Source: Alicyclobacillus sp. SO9
Lineage (GTDB): Bacteria > Bacillota > Bacilli > Alicyclobacillales > Alicyclobacillaceae
Reading direction: 5' to 3'
Assembly: GCF_016406125.1 (NCBI RefSeq)
Contig: NZ_CP066339.1
Span: forward strand, 1,054,001-1,118,000
Length of the DNA stretch: 64,000 bases
The stretch's first letter is position 1, and each line of letters begins with the position of its first letter. Positions 1-9,026 of the stretch are shown here, piece by piece. A model generated the notes under the pieces. The model saw only the letters and a program-made list of their open reading frames with translations, ran no database searches and was not told the origin of the DNA. Made by a program: the position numbers and the translations under genes.

Positions 1-2
1 TC

Positions 3-836
3 CACTTCGCCAATGGTTGGAGAATCATGTACTACATTGGCGGTGCCTTGGCATTGGTTGGGTTACTGATGCGCGCGCAGTTGCCGGAGTCACCGCGGTG
101 GCTCATTTCGCGCAATCGTCTTGCTGATGCACATCGAGTCGTATCAGACATGGAAGCGATTGCATCGAGACACGGAGAACTGCCGCCAGTTACTCATGGA
201 AGAGCCGAAGCGGAAGCAGAGACTACCATGCCATACGCTGAGATTTTCAAAAACAAAGTCTATGTAAAAAGAACCGTTATGCTGGTGCTTATGTGGCTGT
301 TCAGTTATATCACCGTGTACTCGTTTGCGTCAGGTTTCACGACTATCTTGTCTTCGCTGAAGTATGCCCCGCCTGAAGCGGGCCTCATTGCAGCTGTTGG
401 TACCATTGGATTCGTACTGTGTGCTTTGGCGGCTACTGTTTTTGGTGAGAAACTGGAACGAAAGACTTGGTTACCCATTTCCGCTGTCCTCACGATTATC
501 GGTACTTTAATTGTTGCATTGGCTAAGACGGACCTATCCGTTGCGATGGTTGGTGCGGTTGTCATCTTCTTCGGATTCAACTTATGGGTCCCTATTGCCT
601 ACACTTGGTCTACAGAGCATTATCCAACGCGAGCAAGGAGCACGGGTTTTGCATTGGCGGACGGTCTCGGTCATGTTGGCGGAGGCATTGGTGTACTCGT
701 GATTGCCCCGCTCATCCCAGCCTTGGGCGTTATGTCAGCCTTTTTATTAATCGATGCATTTCTCGTAATCGGAGCGATGATTGCCATGTTCGGTCTAAGA
801 ACAAAGGGCAAGAAACTGGAGGAACTTTCCCCCTGA
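3..836 (+). CDS. MFS transporter, C-terminal part (5' end outside window)
   Basis: The reading frame is open from the first bases of the window, so the true start lies upstream and about the C-terminal 60% is present. The visible part starts in a transmembrane helix, then has the PESPRWL motif typical of sugar-porter-like and metabolite:H+ symporter MFS proteins at the end of the first six-helix half. A hydrophilic central loop of about 60 residues follows, then six hydrophobic helices with a YPTRARSTG motif that corresponds to the conserved inter-helix loop. It is predicted to be an inner-membrane secondary transporter; the substrate cannot be read from sequence. A strong hairpin terminator follows the stop codon. 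The MFS gene at 12626-13960 has a similar PES-F/R-WL motif and may belong to the same subfamily. Confidence 0.85.
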   Translation, partial: HFANGWRIMYYIGGALALVGLLMRAQLPESPRWLISRNRLADAHRVVSDMEAIASRHGELPPVTHGRAEAEAETTMPYAEIFKNKVYVKRTVMLVLMWLFSYITVYSFASGFTTILSSLKYAPPEAGLIAAVGTIGFVLCALAATVFGEKLERKTWLPISAVLTIIGTLIVALAKTDLSVAMVGAVVIFFGFNLWVPIAYTWSTEHYPTRARSTGFALADGLGHVGGGIGVLVIAPLIPALGVMSAFLLIDAFLVIGAMIAMFGLRTKGKKLEELSP

Positions 837-851
837 TTGCAAGTTTCTCGA

Positions 852-886
852 CCTCATGGCGCAATCCTGCGGCATGGGGTCTTTTT
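852..886 (+). terminator. Rho-independent terminator after the MFS gene
   Basis: Arms at 852-863 and 868-879 pair with one internal mismatch and one G-T wobble around a 4-base loop, and a T-rich tract (TCTTTTT) follows. It sits 15 bases after the MFS stop codon. Confidence 0.85.
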
Positions 887-1003
887 GGCCTTATCAATAT
901 AACGGCGATTTAGTAATTGGTTCGGTTCCTGCAATATCATTCCAATTCATGAAGTATGCAATAATGGTATGAAACGTGTGTTCGCTAAAAGGAGGTCAGT
1001 TCA

Positions 1004-1213
1004 ATGTGGCGTCTGCAAGTATGGGAAGGGAAGCACAACGTCGAAGGCTTTTTGCTCGACAGCGAGGAAGAAGTGCAAGCCAAGAAGGAAGAGATGAAGA
1101 GCAAATATCCAGGACCTGTGTATTCAATCAAGATTGAAGAGTTACGTCGTCCTAATAAAAAAGCAACCAAAATCAAACGAGTTGTTGACGCGATTTTCGA
1201 TGCCTTGTCTTAG
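1004..1213 (+). CDS. Small charged hypothetical protein, 69 aa
   Basis: The ATG follows a clear AGGAGG site (AAAAGGAGGTCAGTTCA) at normal spacing, the best argument that this short frame is real. The product has no signal peptide and no membrane segment. It starts with an aromatic stretch (WRLQVWEG), has a Glu/Lys-rich helix in the middle and a basic C-terminal third. The family was not recognised. The stop codon overlaps the stop codon of the convergent adaA-like gene by four bases (1210-1213), so transcription from both sides must be terminated or tolerated inside the neighbour. Confidence 0.6.
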   Translation: MWRLQVWEGKHNVEGFLLDSEEEVQAKKEEMKSKYPGPVYSIKIEELRRPNKKATKIKRVVDAIFDALS

Positions 1214-1785
1214 GTTCTCAAGTTAGGTTGTTCTACTGTACTGATTGCATATTGTCGGAAGTCGGAAGGTTTTTGACCGGTTTCTCTATGGAAAACAGTA
1301 GAGAAATGGGATGCAGTGCGAAAACCCACCGCCAAGGCAATGTCTGTTATTGAACGTTTGGGTTCTGTCCGCAGTGCTTCCTTTGCTGTTTCAATCCGCT
1401 TGCGGAGCAGGTAATCCGCTGGTGTGATTCCCGTTGAACGTCGGAACACACGGTGCAGATGGTATGGACTGATGGCCAACTCAGCCGCCACCACCTCCAA
1501 TGTCAGCCGTTCCTCCAAGCGACGAGTGATGACGGTCTTGGTCGCTTCAACCAGTGCTGCGTCTGGATTCAGGTAATGCTCATCAGGTTTGCATCGTTTA
1601 CAGGGCCGGAACCCATCGTCCAGTGCTGCGCCAACCGTTGAGAAAAGGGAGACATTCTCTGGTATGGGTGCACGAGACCGGCACGATGGGCGACAAAAAA
1701 TACGGGTTGTCTTTACACCGTAAAAAAACTCTCCGTCGAATGCTGCATCACAGTTGATAATGGCCTCCCACTGCGCCTGGTTCAT
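1210..1785 (-). CDS. adaA: AdaA-like methylphosphotriester-DNA methyltransferase / AraC-type regulator
   Basis: The 191-residue product matches the N-terminal half of Ada. A zinc-binding Ada domain spans about residues 5-75, with four cysteines at C31, C35, C62 and C65 (FCRPSC and PCKRC motifs). An AraC-family double helix-turn-helix follows at about 85-185. In this family the first cysteine takes a methyl group from DNA phosphotriesters and turns the protein into an activator of alkylation-repair genes. The start chosen is an ATG with AGGAGGTGCGAAGGC directly upstream. The frame is open another 175 codons upstream but without similarity, so the longer version is not used. No alkylguanine transferase (adaB) is adjacent; B. 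subtilis keeps adaA and adaB together, so its partner must be elsewhere. Confidence 0.88.
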   Translation of the reverse strand: MNQAQWEAIINCDAAFDGEFFYGVKTTRIFCRPSCRSRAPIPENVSLFSTVGAALDDGFRPCKRCKPDEHYLNPDAALVEATKTVITRRLEERLTLEVVAAELAISPYHLHRVFRRSTGITPADYLLRKRIETAKEALRTEPKRSITDIALAVGFRTASHFSTVFHRETGQKPSDFRQYAISTVEQPNLRT

Positions 1786-1900
1786 GCCTTCGCACCTCCT
1801 ATTGCTACTATACCCGGGAAGTCCTGAAAAAGTAATAGCTTGGAATATGACAGCAAGATAAGGAAAGCCTGCAAACCGGAAGACGAGCCGGCGAATCAAG

Positions 1901-2770
1901 CTACTCGTGCTTATGCAGGAAAGCCTCCACTGTGGAGAAGTATTCTTCCGGCTCCTCGTCAATTGCAGAGTGTGAACTGTGACGATATACATGAAACTCG
2001 GAACCATTGACGAGGCTGTGATAATACTCTGTTGAGGAGGGTGACGCTTCATCGTAAAAACCGCAGGTGAACAAAGACGGTACCGTAATCTCATGCAGCC
2101 TTTTCGTCTGGTCATAGTCGCGCAGGATTCCGGTCGCATGGAACTCCGAAGGTCCCCACATGTAGTTGTACACAGCTTCGCCAAATGCTGCTTTGCGGCG
2201 CGCTTTTTCATCTTCAGAACGTTCAATTCGGCAGACGTGCTTCCGCATGTAGACTTTTTCCGCATTACGGTACGCTTCAGAGTCCGTGGTTCCGTTTGCT
2301 TCACATTCACTCAAAACCGTCTGTACATCTTCCGGCAGTTCTTTTCGATACCGATTCGCGTCTTCGATCCAACGGTGAACACTGAGACAAGGACTAGAGA
2401 AGATTGCGCTGATAACACCTTCCGGTTTCGTCAGAAGGTAGTCCGCAAGCAGTGTTGTTCCCCATGAGTGGCCCAGAATGTGGACTTTCTTAAGTCCTAA
2501 TGAAAGCCGCAAGGCAGCTAGTTCACGAACGAACCTGTCGATGGTCCAAAGCGACCTATCATCAGGACGATCTGAGTTTCCACATCCCAATTGGTCATAC
2601 ATAATTACAGGGTGTTTAGATGCGAGAGCCTCTGCAAGTGGTTCCATACCTAGATGCGAACTACCTGGTCCCCCATGGAGGGTAATGAGTGGAATCCCAT
2701 CGCTGTTTTCTCCAACCATCTGGTACCAGATGCGGCCGCCTTCTACATTGACAAATCCTTCGCTGCTCAA
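1901..2770 (-). CDS. pip: Proline iminopeptidase-family alpha/beta hydrolase (S33)
   Basis: The protein of about 289 aa has the landmarks of peptidase family S33. These are the oxyanion motif HGGPG near residue 33, the nucleophile elbow GHSWG with Ser about 102, an acid in GFYDEAS (Asp about 240) and His about 267 in SSHSAIDEEP. A cap domain lies between residues 125 and 225. The expected reaction is release of N-terminal proline from peptides in the cytoplasm; some members act as amidases or lactonases, so substrate is inferred. TTG at 2770 is preferred because GGGGTGAT lies at correct spacing. An ATG six codons upstream (2788) has only a weak site. No signal peptide. It appears monocistronic. 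Confidence 0.85.
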   Translation of the reverse strand: MSSEGFVNVEGGRIWYQMVGENSDGIPLITLHGGPGSSHLGMEPLAEALASKHPVIMYDQLGCGNSDRPDDRSLWTIDRFVRELAALRLSLGLKKVHILGHSWGTTLLADYLLTKPEGVISAIFSSPCLSVHRWIEDANRYRKELPEDVQTVLSECEANGTTDSEAYRNAEKVYMRKHVCRIERSEDEKARRKAAFGEAVYNYMWGPSEFHATGILRDYDQTKRLHEITVPSLFTCGFYDEASPSSTEYYHSLVNGSEFHVYRHSSHSAIDEEPEEYFSTVEAFLHKHE

Positions 2771-2888
2771 GCTATCACCCCTGTCCATTTTGTTTCCAGT
2801 TTAGCACTAATTTATCGGCACGTTGAGTGTATCCTATCGCAGTCATTGTGCGCGTTGTCAATTGTTTGACCACGACAGGATGTTGGAT

Positions 2889-2926
2889 GTTGCATTCACT
2901 ATAGTAAGTTGCATTCACTATAGTAA
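2889..2926. repeat. Perfect 19-bp tandem repeat, candidate operator
   Basis: Two back-to-back copies of GTTGCATTCACTATAGTAA, each with the 8-bp palindrome ACTATAGT. They lie about 110 bases upstream of the ArsR-type regulator start, in the shared upstream region of the regulator and the divergent peptidase. Position and internal symmetry suggest binding sites for a dimeric repressor, but this is inference. Confidence 0.6.
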
Positions 2927-3033
2927 GGTGATAATAATTCGACTACTGTCGAAGTGTTCCTGTAGTACACTGAACTTAACGAACAACGCAGCATCAACTT
3001 GTTCAACTCGACCTTAACAAGAGGTGATTTACC

Positions 3034-3741
3034 TTGAAAGCAAGCCCAAACATTGTCGCAGTGGCTTCTTTGATTGGGGATCCTTCACGTGCCGCGATGC
3101 TGATGAATCTGCTTGGCGGCAAAGCCCTGCCGGCCAGCGAACTAGCTCGAGCCGCCAGAATCAAGCCGCAAACAGCCAGTTCCCACTTGTCCAAGTTGGT
3201 CAACGGCGGGCTTCTGGTGCAAGAATCCTATGGCCGCCATCGTTACTACCGGTTGGCGAATGCCGAAGCAGCCGAAGCCTTGGAGACGCTAAATGCCATT
3301 GCTCCTGAAAAGCCGATTCAATCGCTGCGAGAGTCGTATGAGGCGAAGGCACTTCACTTTGCTAGAACGTGCTACGATCACGTTGCTGGTGAACTGGGAG
3401 TAGCCTTAACGGACAAGATGCTGGAGCTGGGACTGGTGGTTGAGGTTGGAAAAGATTTTCAAGTAACGGCACGGGGGGCAGATAGGATTGAGGCCTTTGG
3501 TATCGACTTGAAGGAAGTGAAGAAGACACGCAGGCATTTCGCTCGCCGGTGTCTGGACTGGAGTGAGCGTCGGCACCACATGGCTGGAGCTTTGGGTGCC
3601 GCGATTGCGAATCGAATGTTTGAGCTGGGGTGGATCGCTCGAGTTCCCGCCGGGCGAGCCCTCCGAGTGACCGATGAAGGGTATGCGGGCTTGGAATCGG
3701 AGTTGGAAATTCACTTAACGCAGAAGCGGTCAAACGGTTAG
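3034..3741 (+). CDS. ArsR-family winged-helix transcriptional regulator with duplicated C-terminal motif
   Basis: A 235-aa protein whose first 95 residues form an ArsR/SmtB winged helix: the recognition helix is in KPQTASSHLSKLVNGG and the wing in GRHRYYRL. The C-terminal 130 residues, beyond the usual ArsR length of about 100, hold two similar segments. The first runs ARTCYDHVAGELG...DKMLELG, the second ARRCLDW...HHMAGALG...NRMFELG. Each has a Cys, Asp and His pattern that could bind a metal or small molecule. The TTG start follows AAGAGGTGATTTACC. A perfect tandem repeat upstream may be its operator. What it senses is unknown. Confidence 0.8.
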   Translation: MKASPNIVAVASLIGDPSRAAMLMNLLGGKALPASELARAARIKPQTASSHLSKLVNGGLLVQESYGRHRYYRLANAEAAEALETLNAIAPEKPIQSLRESYEAKALHFARTCYDHVAGELGVALTDKMLELGLVVEVGKDFQVTARGADRIEAFGIDLKEVKKTRRHFARRCLDWSERRHHMAGALGAAIANRMFELGWIARVPAGRALRVTDEGYAGLESELEIHLTQKRSNG

Positions 3742-3800
3742 TTTGGGGTGTGAAGGCTGACTGAGTGACGTCTCCAATGTGTGTGTGACGTTTATCCCAA

Positions 3801-4538
3801 TTAGTCTTTGTATCGTTCAAGCCAAAGCAGCTTTGCATTCAGTGTGGTGTGGTCTTCGTCAAATTGAGGTCCTCCCGGTATCGAACCAACAGTGTTTTGC
3901 ATTAGCTGATAGCTTGTCTTGAACGGCGCAGCTACTGAACTGCCAGACTTCCAAAAATAGTGGAACTTTAGTTGGCTCAACTGTGACTTATTCAAGCCTG
4001 AATCGTAGCCAACATAGAGTCCAGGCGTAAAGCCGCCTGCAGACACTGCGTCGTACCAGTGATTGCAGAAGTTGACGATACTGTTGACTGGTACCGAAGC
4101 AGCCACACCTTCCAAATCAAGCCAGATTGTAACCCGCTTAGGGAATCCGATGTTTTTGACGTGTTTTACGGCATTTCTCCCCAATTTTGTCCCTAATGCG
4201 CCCGTAGGATGAAACTGCCCTGTAGACGACGAAGCCAGTGCATGTTGTACAGGCATCAGAGCAAGTCCAGCTTTTAGTATCCTGGCCGCTTCGTCATGAG
4301 TAAGGTCGCCTCTTTTTTCAACAGATTGCCAAGACACATAGCGCAAACAGAACTTGTAACCGTGAGCGAGCATATAGTGAATGTCAGGCGCCGTCAACGG
4401 GGCATCGGCGTCAAGTCCAGCTTCACTGGCTTGCGCTGATGCAATCAGTCCCGCTAAGGGTTGATGAGATGTTCCACATCCAACAACCAGACTCGTTGTA
4501 ACAGCCGTAAAAGCCACTAAAGGTAATGTTCTTTTCAT
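3801..4538 (-). CDS. DUF1906-type glycoside-hydrolase-like lipoprotein
   Basis: A 245-aa exported protein. Residues 1-20 form a signal peptide ending in VVGC, a good lipobox, so the mature protein is probably anchored to the outer face of the membrane by Cys21. The rest matches the DUF1906 / Rv2525c-like TIM-barrel type: a GLDADAPL opening, YKFCLRYVSW after the first strand, a WLDLEG strand carrying the usual acidic residues, and LYVGYDSG. Family members are thought to act on cell wall or peptidoglycan sugars, but the activity is not firmly known. The start has GGAGGTG at proper spacing. It is transcribed alone, converging on the ArsR-type gene. Confidence 0.8.
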   Translation of the reverse strand: MKRTLPLVAFTAVTTSLVVGCGTSHQPLAGLIASAQASEAGLDADAPLTAPDIHYMLAHGYKFCLRYVSWQSVEKRGDLTHDEAARILKAGLALMPVQHALASSSTGQFHPTGALGTKLGRNAVKHVKNIGFPKRVTIWLDLEGVAASVPVNSIVNFCNHWYDAVSAGGFTPGLYVGYDSGLNKSQLSQLKFHYFWKSGSSVAAPFKTSYQLMQNTVGSIPGGPQFDEDHTTLNAKLLWLERYKD

Positions 4539-4610
4539 TGCACACCTCCAGATAACCTCTTATTCATACAGACGATGAAGCTAAAGATATCTTTCACTTC
4601 GTGACACAAT

Positions 4611-4647
4611 AAGAGTCCGCCCCATTCTTATGCAGGAGCGGACTCTT
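4611..4647 (-). terminator. Hairpin downstream of ilvD
   Basis: Perfect 10-bp inverted arms AAGAGTCCGC (4611-4620) and GCGGACTCTT (4638-4647) with a 17-base loop. It lies between the ilvD stop and the next minus-strand gene. The T tracts on either side are short, so it could act in either direction; ilvD is the only gene that needs it. Confidence 0.65.
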
Positions 4648-4752
4648 TCCTTAGTCATTGAGGTGCCTGTATGTGTTCGTCTCAGAAGACTGAAACTAAA
4701 TCGCAGCGACGAATCAATGTCGTTGAACTGCTAGAAACTACGCAGAGAAGTG

Positions 4753-6423
4753 CTAGATTTTTAAGACACCGCCGGTATTAGCGGATGTAACCAACTTGGC
4801 GTACCTTGCCAAGTATCCTGATTGCACCTTTTGTTCAGGTTGGACCCAGGCTGCACGCCGCTGGTGGAGTTCGTCGTTGGAAAGGTCTACGTTAATCCGC
4901 CGGTTTGGAAGGTCGATAATAATCTTATCTCCATTGTTCAATAATGCGATGGGGCCGCCTTCCCCAGCTTCAGGTGAAATGTGGCCTACAGCAATGCCTC
5001 TGGTGGCGCCGGAAAAACGACCGTCTGTGATGAGCGCCACCTTTGTTCCCAGGCCGCGGCCCACGATTGACGAAGTGGGCGCAAGCATCTCTGGCATTCC
5101 AGGACCGCCTTTCGGCCCCTCGTACCGGATGACCACTACATGGCCTTCTCGTACCTCACCACTGTCGATGCCCTGCTGTGCGGCATCTTGTGATTCGTAG
5201 ATAATGGCTTCTCCTTCAAACCGTGTGATAGAAGGGTCGACACCGCCAACTTTAATGACCCCGCCATCTGGAGCAAGATTGCCGTAGAGAATTGATAATC
5301 CGCCAACAGGACTGTACGGACTCGTTCGCCTTCGAATGACTTCGGCGTTGGTAATTTCAGCATCCTGCACATTTTGGCCAATGGTTTTACCTGTAATCGT
5401 AATTCGATTTGGGTGAATTGCACCCTCAACTTCTACAAGTTCTCTGATGATGGCGCTAATACCGCCGGATTCGTGAACGTCGTGCATGGAGTAGTCAGAG
5501 GCAGGACTGATTTTTGCTAAGTAAGGCACTCTTTCGGCAATTTCATTGATACGAGTTAAATCGTAATCAATCCCCGCTTCATGGGCAATTGCAAGCAAAT
5601 GCAACACCGTATTTGTTGAACCGCCCATTGCCATATCCAGTGCAAACGCGTCATCAATGGCTTCCTGGGTTATGATGTCTCGGGGGCGAATATCCTTGTC
5701 AACCAAGTTCATCAGATGGCGGGCCGCATCATAGATGAGGTTTTCCCGCTCCTTGGAGGTCGCTACAATGGTACCGTTGCCGGGTACTGTAATACCTAGC
5801 ATTTCCATAATGGTATTCATTGAATTTGCCGTGAACATGCCGGAGCAAGAGCCGCATGTCGGACAAGCCTGTTCTTCTAGCTCTTTCAGTTTGTCAGCCG
5901 TGATTTGTCCTGAATTATAGCCGCCCACACCTTCGAATACGGATACTAATGACAAGTTTTGACCTGAGCTGGACTTGCCTGCCTCCATGGGCCCGCCAGA
6001 GACGAAGACGGCAGGAACATTGGTGCGTGCAGCCGCCATGAGCATACCTGGTGTAATTTTGTCGCAATTAGGCATGAAAAAGACACCGTCAAACCAATGA
6101 GCGTTAATCATCGTCTCCGCAGAATCTGCTATTAACTCGCGACTTGGTAAAGAGTAGCGCATTCCAATGTGCCCCATAGCGATTCCGTCATCTACACCAA
6201 TCGTGTTGAACTCAAACGGAATACCGCCAGCTTCAATGATAGCCTGCTTAACTATTTTACCCATTTCCTGAAGATGAACGTGGCCAGGAATGATGTCGAC
6301 GTAAGAGTTGCAGATGCCAATGAAAGGCTTCGTTAAATCCATTGGTTTCACTTTGCCCGTAGCATATAAGAGACTTCGGTGTGGAGCTCTGTCGGCTCCC
6401 TTCTTGATGTTGTCACTTCTCAT
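4753..6423 (-). CDS. ilvD: Dihydroxy-acid dehydratase
   Basis: The 556-aa product matches IlvD along its whole length. It converts 2,3-dihydroxy-isovalerate and its isoleucine-branch homologue to the 2-keto acids in valine, leucine and isoleucine synthesis. Iron-sulfur ligand cysteines are visible in [13 protein letters not shown] and [16 protein letters not shown], and the active-site GGSTNTVLH region is intact. ATG at 6423 (MRSDNIKKG) gives the family's normal N terminus; a GTG seven codons upstream is possible, and neither has a strong ribosome site. No other ilv or leu gene is nearby, and no T-box or other leader motif was recognised in the 260 bases upstream, which is unusual since the gene normally sits in an ilv-leu operon. 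Confidence 0.95.
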   Translation of the reverse strand: MRSDNIKKGADRAPHRSLLYATGKVKPMDLTKPFIGICNSYVDIIPGHVHLQEMGKIVKQAIIEAGGIPFEFNTIGVDDGIAMGHIGMRYSLPSRELIADSAETMINAHWFDGVFFMPNCDKITPGMLMAAARTNVPAVFVSGGPMEAGKSSSGQNLSLVSVFEGVGGYNSGQITADKLKELEEQACPTCGSCSGMFTANSMNTIMEMLGITVPGNGTIVATSKERENLIYDAARHLMNLVDKDIRPRDIITQEAIDDAFALDMAMGGSTNTVLHLLAIAHEAGIDYDLTRINEIAERVPYLAKISPASDYSMHDVHESGGISAIIRELVEVEGAIHPNRITITGKTIGQNVQDAEITNAEVIRRRTSPYSPVGGLSILYGNLAPDGGVIKVGGVDPSITRFEGEAIIYESQDAAQQGIDSGEVREGHVVVIRYEGPKGGPGMPEMLAPTSSIVGRGLGTKVALITDGRFSGATRGIAVGHISPEAGEGGPIALLNNGDKIIIDLPNRRINVDLSNDELHQRRAAWVQPEQKVQSGYLARYAKLVTSANTGGVLKI

Positions 6424-6689
6424 TGCTTTCACTTGCAGCACCACCCATATTTCGAGTTAGGATTTGACCATTCTGCAGAACAACCTTTTACAAAGAGAAG
6501 ACATCTTACCGAGTTTTGGCAAGAGCTTAAAGGCGAAAATTTTAGATTCACCATGGTTTAGATTCTGCTGGAAATTCCTTTTACTTTATCACAGCATAGT
6601 GTTAATGGGAAGAATAATATCGGATAATTTGCTATTTTCATTGAAATCAGTCGTCTGGTGGTTGAAGTGATGTGGGTCGTTCTACGGCG

Positions 6690-7682
6690 CTAAAATTCCG
6701 CAGCGATTTGGGTGATTGAAAGTCGTGCGGCAAGGAGTATCAGTAACTTGATTCTGGCTTTTTGTGCATTCAAATCAGGGCATAGAATCACGCCAAGATT
6801 CCGAAGTTGCCGACCTCCTCCTTCGTATCCATAAACATCCTGTACGTATCCGTTGAAACAACGGGACACCATCACGACAGGGACATTCTTCTCAATTAAG
6901 GTGCGTACGACAGGGACGATAGTCGGGGGAACGTTTCCGGCACCAAATGCTTCCAGTACGACGCCGTCAATCGGACTGTCCAAAAGATATTGGAGCCATT
7001 TTGGGTTCATGCCCGTTACTGCCTTTACTACTGGGACTTCAGGATGTCCACTGCTCTCAAGCAGTTTGCCGTCTAAAGAATAGGTGTTGCCGCGGTTGGG
7101 GGGTTGATGGAAGGATACTTCCTTTTTGCTGATAAATCCGATTGGCCCGTAAGCCGGAGACTGAAATGTGGCTACATTACTTGTGTGGGTTTTTGTGACG
7201 TCTCTTGCAGTGTGGATCTCGTCATTGAAAACGACCATTGAACCTCTTCCCCGGGAAAAAGGATGAGCAGCAACTCGGACGGCCTGAATCAGGTTGACAG
7301 GGCCGTCTGCACCGAGTTCGTTGCTCGAACGCATCGCTCCAGTAAACACCACCGGTTTGTCGCTAGGTACGGTCAAGTTCAGATAAAATGCCGTTTCTTC
7401 AATCGTATCTGTCCCATGCGTGACTACGACGCCTGAGACCTCATGCCTGCTCAATTCACGATGGACCGCAGCGGATAATTCATGCATCATATTCGGAGTC
7501 ATATGCGGGCTTGGCACATTGAACAAGTCTATCATTTCATATTGAGTGAAGCGTTGCAGCATAGGACCAACTGAATGCAGCGGTTGAACACTTCCTGTTC
7601 GAACAGAGTCTGTTGTTTCATCCAATTCCATGGCAATTGTTCCACCGGTGTTAATGATTACAACTTTCTCCTCAGTCACCAC
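6690..7682 (-). CDS. ansA: L-asparaginase
   Basis: A 330-aa enzyme of the bacterial asparaginase family that hydrolyses L-asparagine to aspartate and ammonia. The two catalytic signatures are present: NTGGTIA with Thr12, and THGTDTIEE with Thr91-Asp92. FTGAMRSS and the C-terminal small domain with VVMVSRC also fit. There is no signal peptide, so a cytoplasmic enzyme is expected. GTG at 7682 is chosen because GGAGG lies seven bases upstream; the longer frame adds 19 residues with no family match. It stands alone, about 240 bases from ilvD. Confidence 0.92.
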   Translation of the reverse strand: MVTEEKVVIINTGGTIAMELDETTDSVRTGSVQPLHSVGPMLQRFTQYEMIDLFNVPSPHMTPNMMHELSAAVHRELSRHEVSGVVVTHGTDTIEETAFYLNLTVPSDKPVVFTGAMRSSNELGADGPVNLIQAVRVAAHPFSRGRGSMVVFNDEIHTARDVTKTHTSNVATFQSPAYGPIGFISKKEVSFHQPPNRGNTYSLDGKLLESSGHPEVPVVKAVTGMNPKWLQYLLDSPIDGVVLEAFGAGNVPPTIVPVVRTLIEKNVPVVMVSRCFNGYVQDVYGYEGGGRQLRNLGVILCPDLNAQKARIKLLILLAARLSITQIAAEF

Positions 7683-7781
7683 TGTCAGTCCTCCGTATGT
7701 CTGCTTGATGTCATATACGCAGCTACACTTCAATTGCACACCTTCAAGTCTAAATATAGCGTAAACTTTTGACTCCTGTCA

Positions 7782-8372
7782 TTAGAGTTGGAAAGATTCT
7801 TTTGCTGCTACGAGTACATACAGGAATTCTTCCGGGAACAGGCGTTTTGTAATTCCAAAACCGGCTTTCTGCAGGGCTTCTTCCATATTGGATGAAGAAA
7901 CCCGTACTTCAAGCGGAGGCCCCATCGGACTCTCCTTGGGTTCCCAATCCAGGCAGAGAAGTTTTCCGCCGTCTTTTAAGACGCGTCGTATCTCTTGAAG
8001 GCCGTCAGAAATGGGATTGACCGAGTGAAGGACCAGGGAAGCAATGATGAGGTCTGCCGTATCATCTTCGAGCGGAATATTCTCGATTGCGCCCGTCATC
8101 GGAACAACGTTGCTTACGTTTTGCGTCTGTACATTCTCTTTGAGAGCTTCCAGCATTTTCGGCTCAACATCCACAGCGTACACTGTTTCACGGGTTAGCT
8201 TTGCCGCTGGAATCGAAAAGTAACCTGTTCCGGCGCCTAAGTCGACAATGACATCCTGCTTGGTTACGGGGAGAGCGGAGAGCAGAGGCTCTGCCGGCAT
8301 CATCTTGCGTCGTTCTGGGGAATCTAAGACATGCATCTTTTCTGGCGGGAACCGATGTGTACCTCGAGACAT
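7782..8372 (-). CDS. Class I SAM-dependent methyltransferase (UbiE-like)
   Basis: A 196-aa protein with the class I methyltransferase fold: motif I VDLGAGTGYFS, an acidic motif II (AVDVEP), DLIIASLVLHSV as motif IV and RRVLKDGGKLLCLDW as the post-IV strand. The N terminus (HRFPPEKMHVLDSPERR) is typical of the small Bacillota arsenite/UbiE-like methyltransferase group. Substrate is unknown. Start ATG 8372 has AGGAGG six bases upstream; an ATG 17 codons earlier is less likely. Encoded alone on the minus strand. Confidence 0.85.
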   Translation of the reverse strand: MSRGTHRFPPEKMHVLDSPERRKMMPAEPLLSALPVTKQDVIVDLGAGTGYFSIPAAKLTRETVYAVDVEPKMLEALKENVQTQNVSNVVPMTGAIENIPLEDDTADLIIASLVLHSVNPISDGLQEIRRVLKDGGKLLCLDWEPKESPMGPPLEVRVSSSNMEEALQKAGFGITKRLFPEEFLYVLVAAKESFQL

Positions 8373-8660
8373 AAGAATCCTCCTCATCGCTGGAAAGTAA
8401 TCCGACTTCCATTTATGGGACATCTGTTTGATTGTAAAAGGGGGTCAGCGGCAAGTTTCTTACATACGAGTTGTATATCCTTACGATTTAATAGTATCGA
8501 ATTAATGGTGTCTTTGAAACTAGGGAAGAGGGTGTGTTGATGACGGAGAAGGCCGTGGCAGCCATTAAGGGAGCAGTAATGACAGCTTTGCGCCTTCAGA
8601 CTGAGGTATTCGCCTGTTCAGAATTGTTTTGCAGATTTCTCTGTTTTGCTTGAGTTGCGT

Positions 8661-8987
8661 CTAGTGCGGTTGTTTGGTTCCACAATAAGGACAAAACTCC
8701 CACTCATCTTGAATCGAATGATGGCAGTTCGTACACGTCGTTGAACCGTGATTGAGGAGTCGGTAACAGACGATAAATAATCCTGCCAGGACAGCGAACA
8801 GAATGAAGAGAACGAAAACTCCCCACAGTCTCAAAGTCCACATCATGCCGCCCATGGACATCATAGCGCTTCCAGGCCCCATCATTCCCATCATCGATCT
8901 CGAATGCAGCCCCAAACCAGCAGCAAGTAGCAGCAACAGACCTGAGATGACTAGCAGTCCTGCAATTGTCCATGTACTTCTCTTCAT
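8661..8987 (-). CDS. Met-rich membrane protein with C-terminal zinc ribbon
   Basis: A 108-aa protein with two hydrophobic helices (about 8-28 and 52-76) separated by a methionine-rich loop (SMMGMMG, MMSMGGMM). A cytoplasmic zinc ribbon follows, with CxxC pairs at C85/C88 and C99/C102. Met-rich extracytoplasmic loops are often seen in copper-handling proteins, so a metal or envelope-stress role is possible; no function is established. It lies 39 bases downstream of the histidine kinase on the same strand and is probably the last gene of that operon. The ATG has a GGGGGGTGAT ribosome site. Confidence 0.75.
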   Translation of the reverse strand: MKRSTWTIAGLLVISGLLLLLAAGLGLHSRSMMGMMGPGSAMMSMGGMMWTLRLWGVFVLFILFAVLAGLFIVCYRLLNHGSTTCTNCHHSIQDEWEFCPYCGTKQPH

Positions 8988-9026
8988 ATCATCACCCCCC
9001 GAACCGGTTTGCTTCGCTGGTATGTA

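Noticed and set aside
1786-2310. The adaA-like frame stays open for 175 more codons upstream.
   Set aside because: That part overlaps the peptidase gene on the same strand in another frame and has no family similarity; a perfect ribosome site marks the internal ATG.
3362-3838. A 158-codon minus-strand ORF opposite the ArsR-type gene.
   Set aside because: It is an antisense shadow with Pro/Ser/Thr/His-rich composition and no ribosome site.
8540-8653. A 37-codon plus-strand ORF (ATG after GAGGGTGTGTTG) converging on the zinc-ribbon gene.
   Set aside because: No recognisable composition, weak ribosome site, Cys/Phe-rich end; not supported as a protein.
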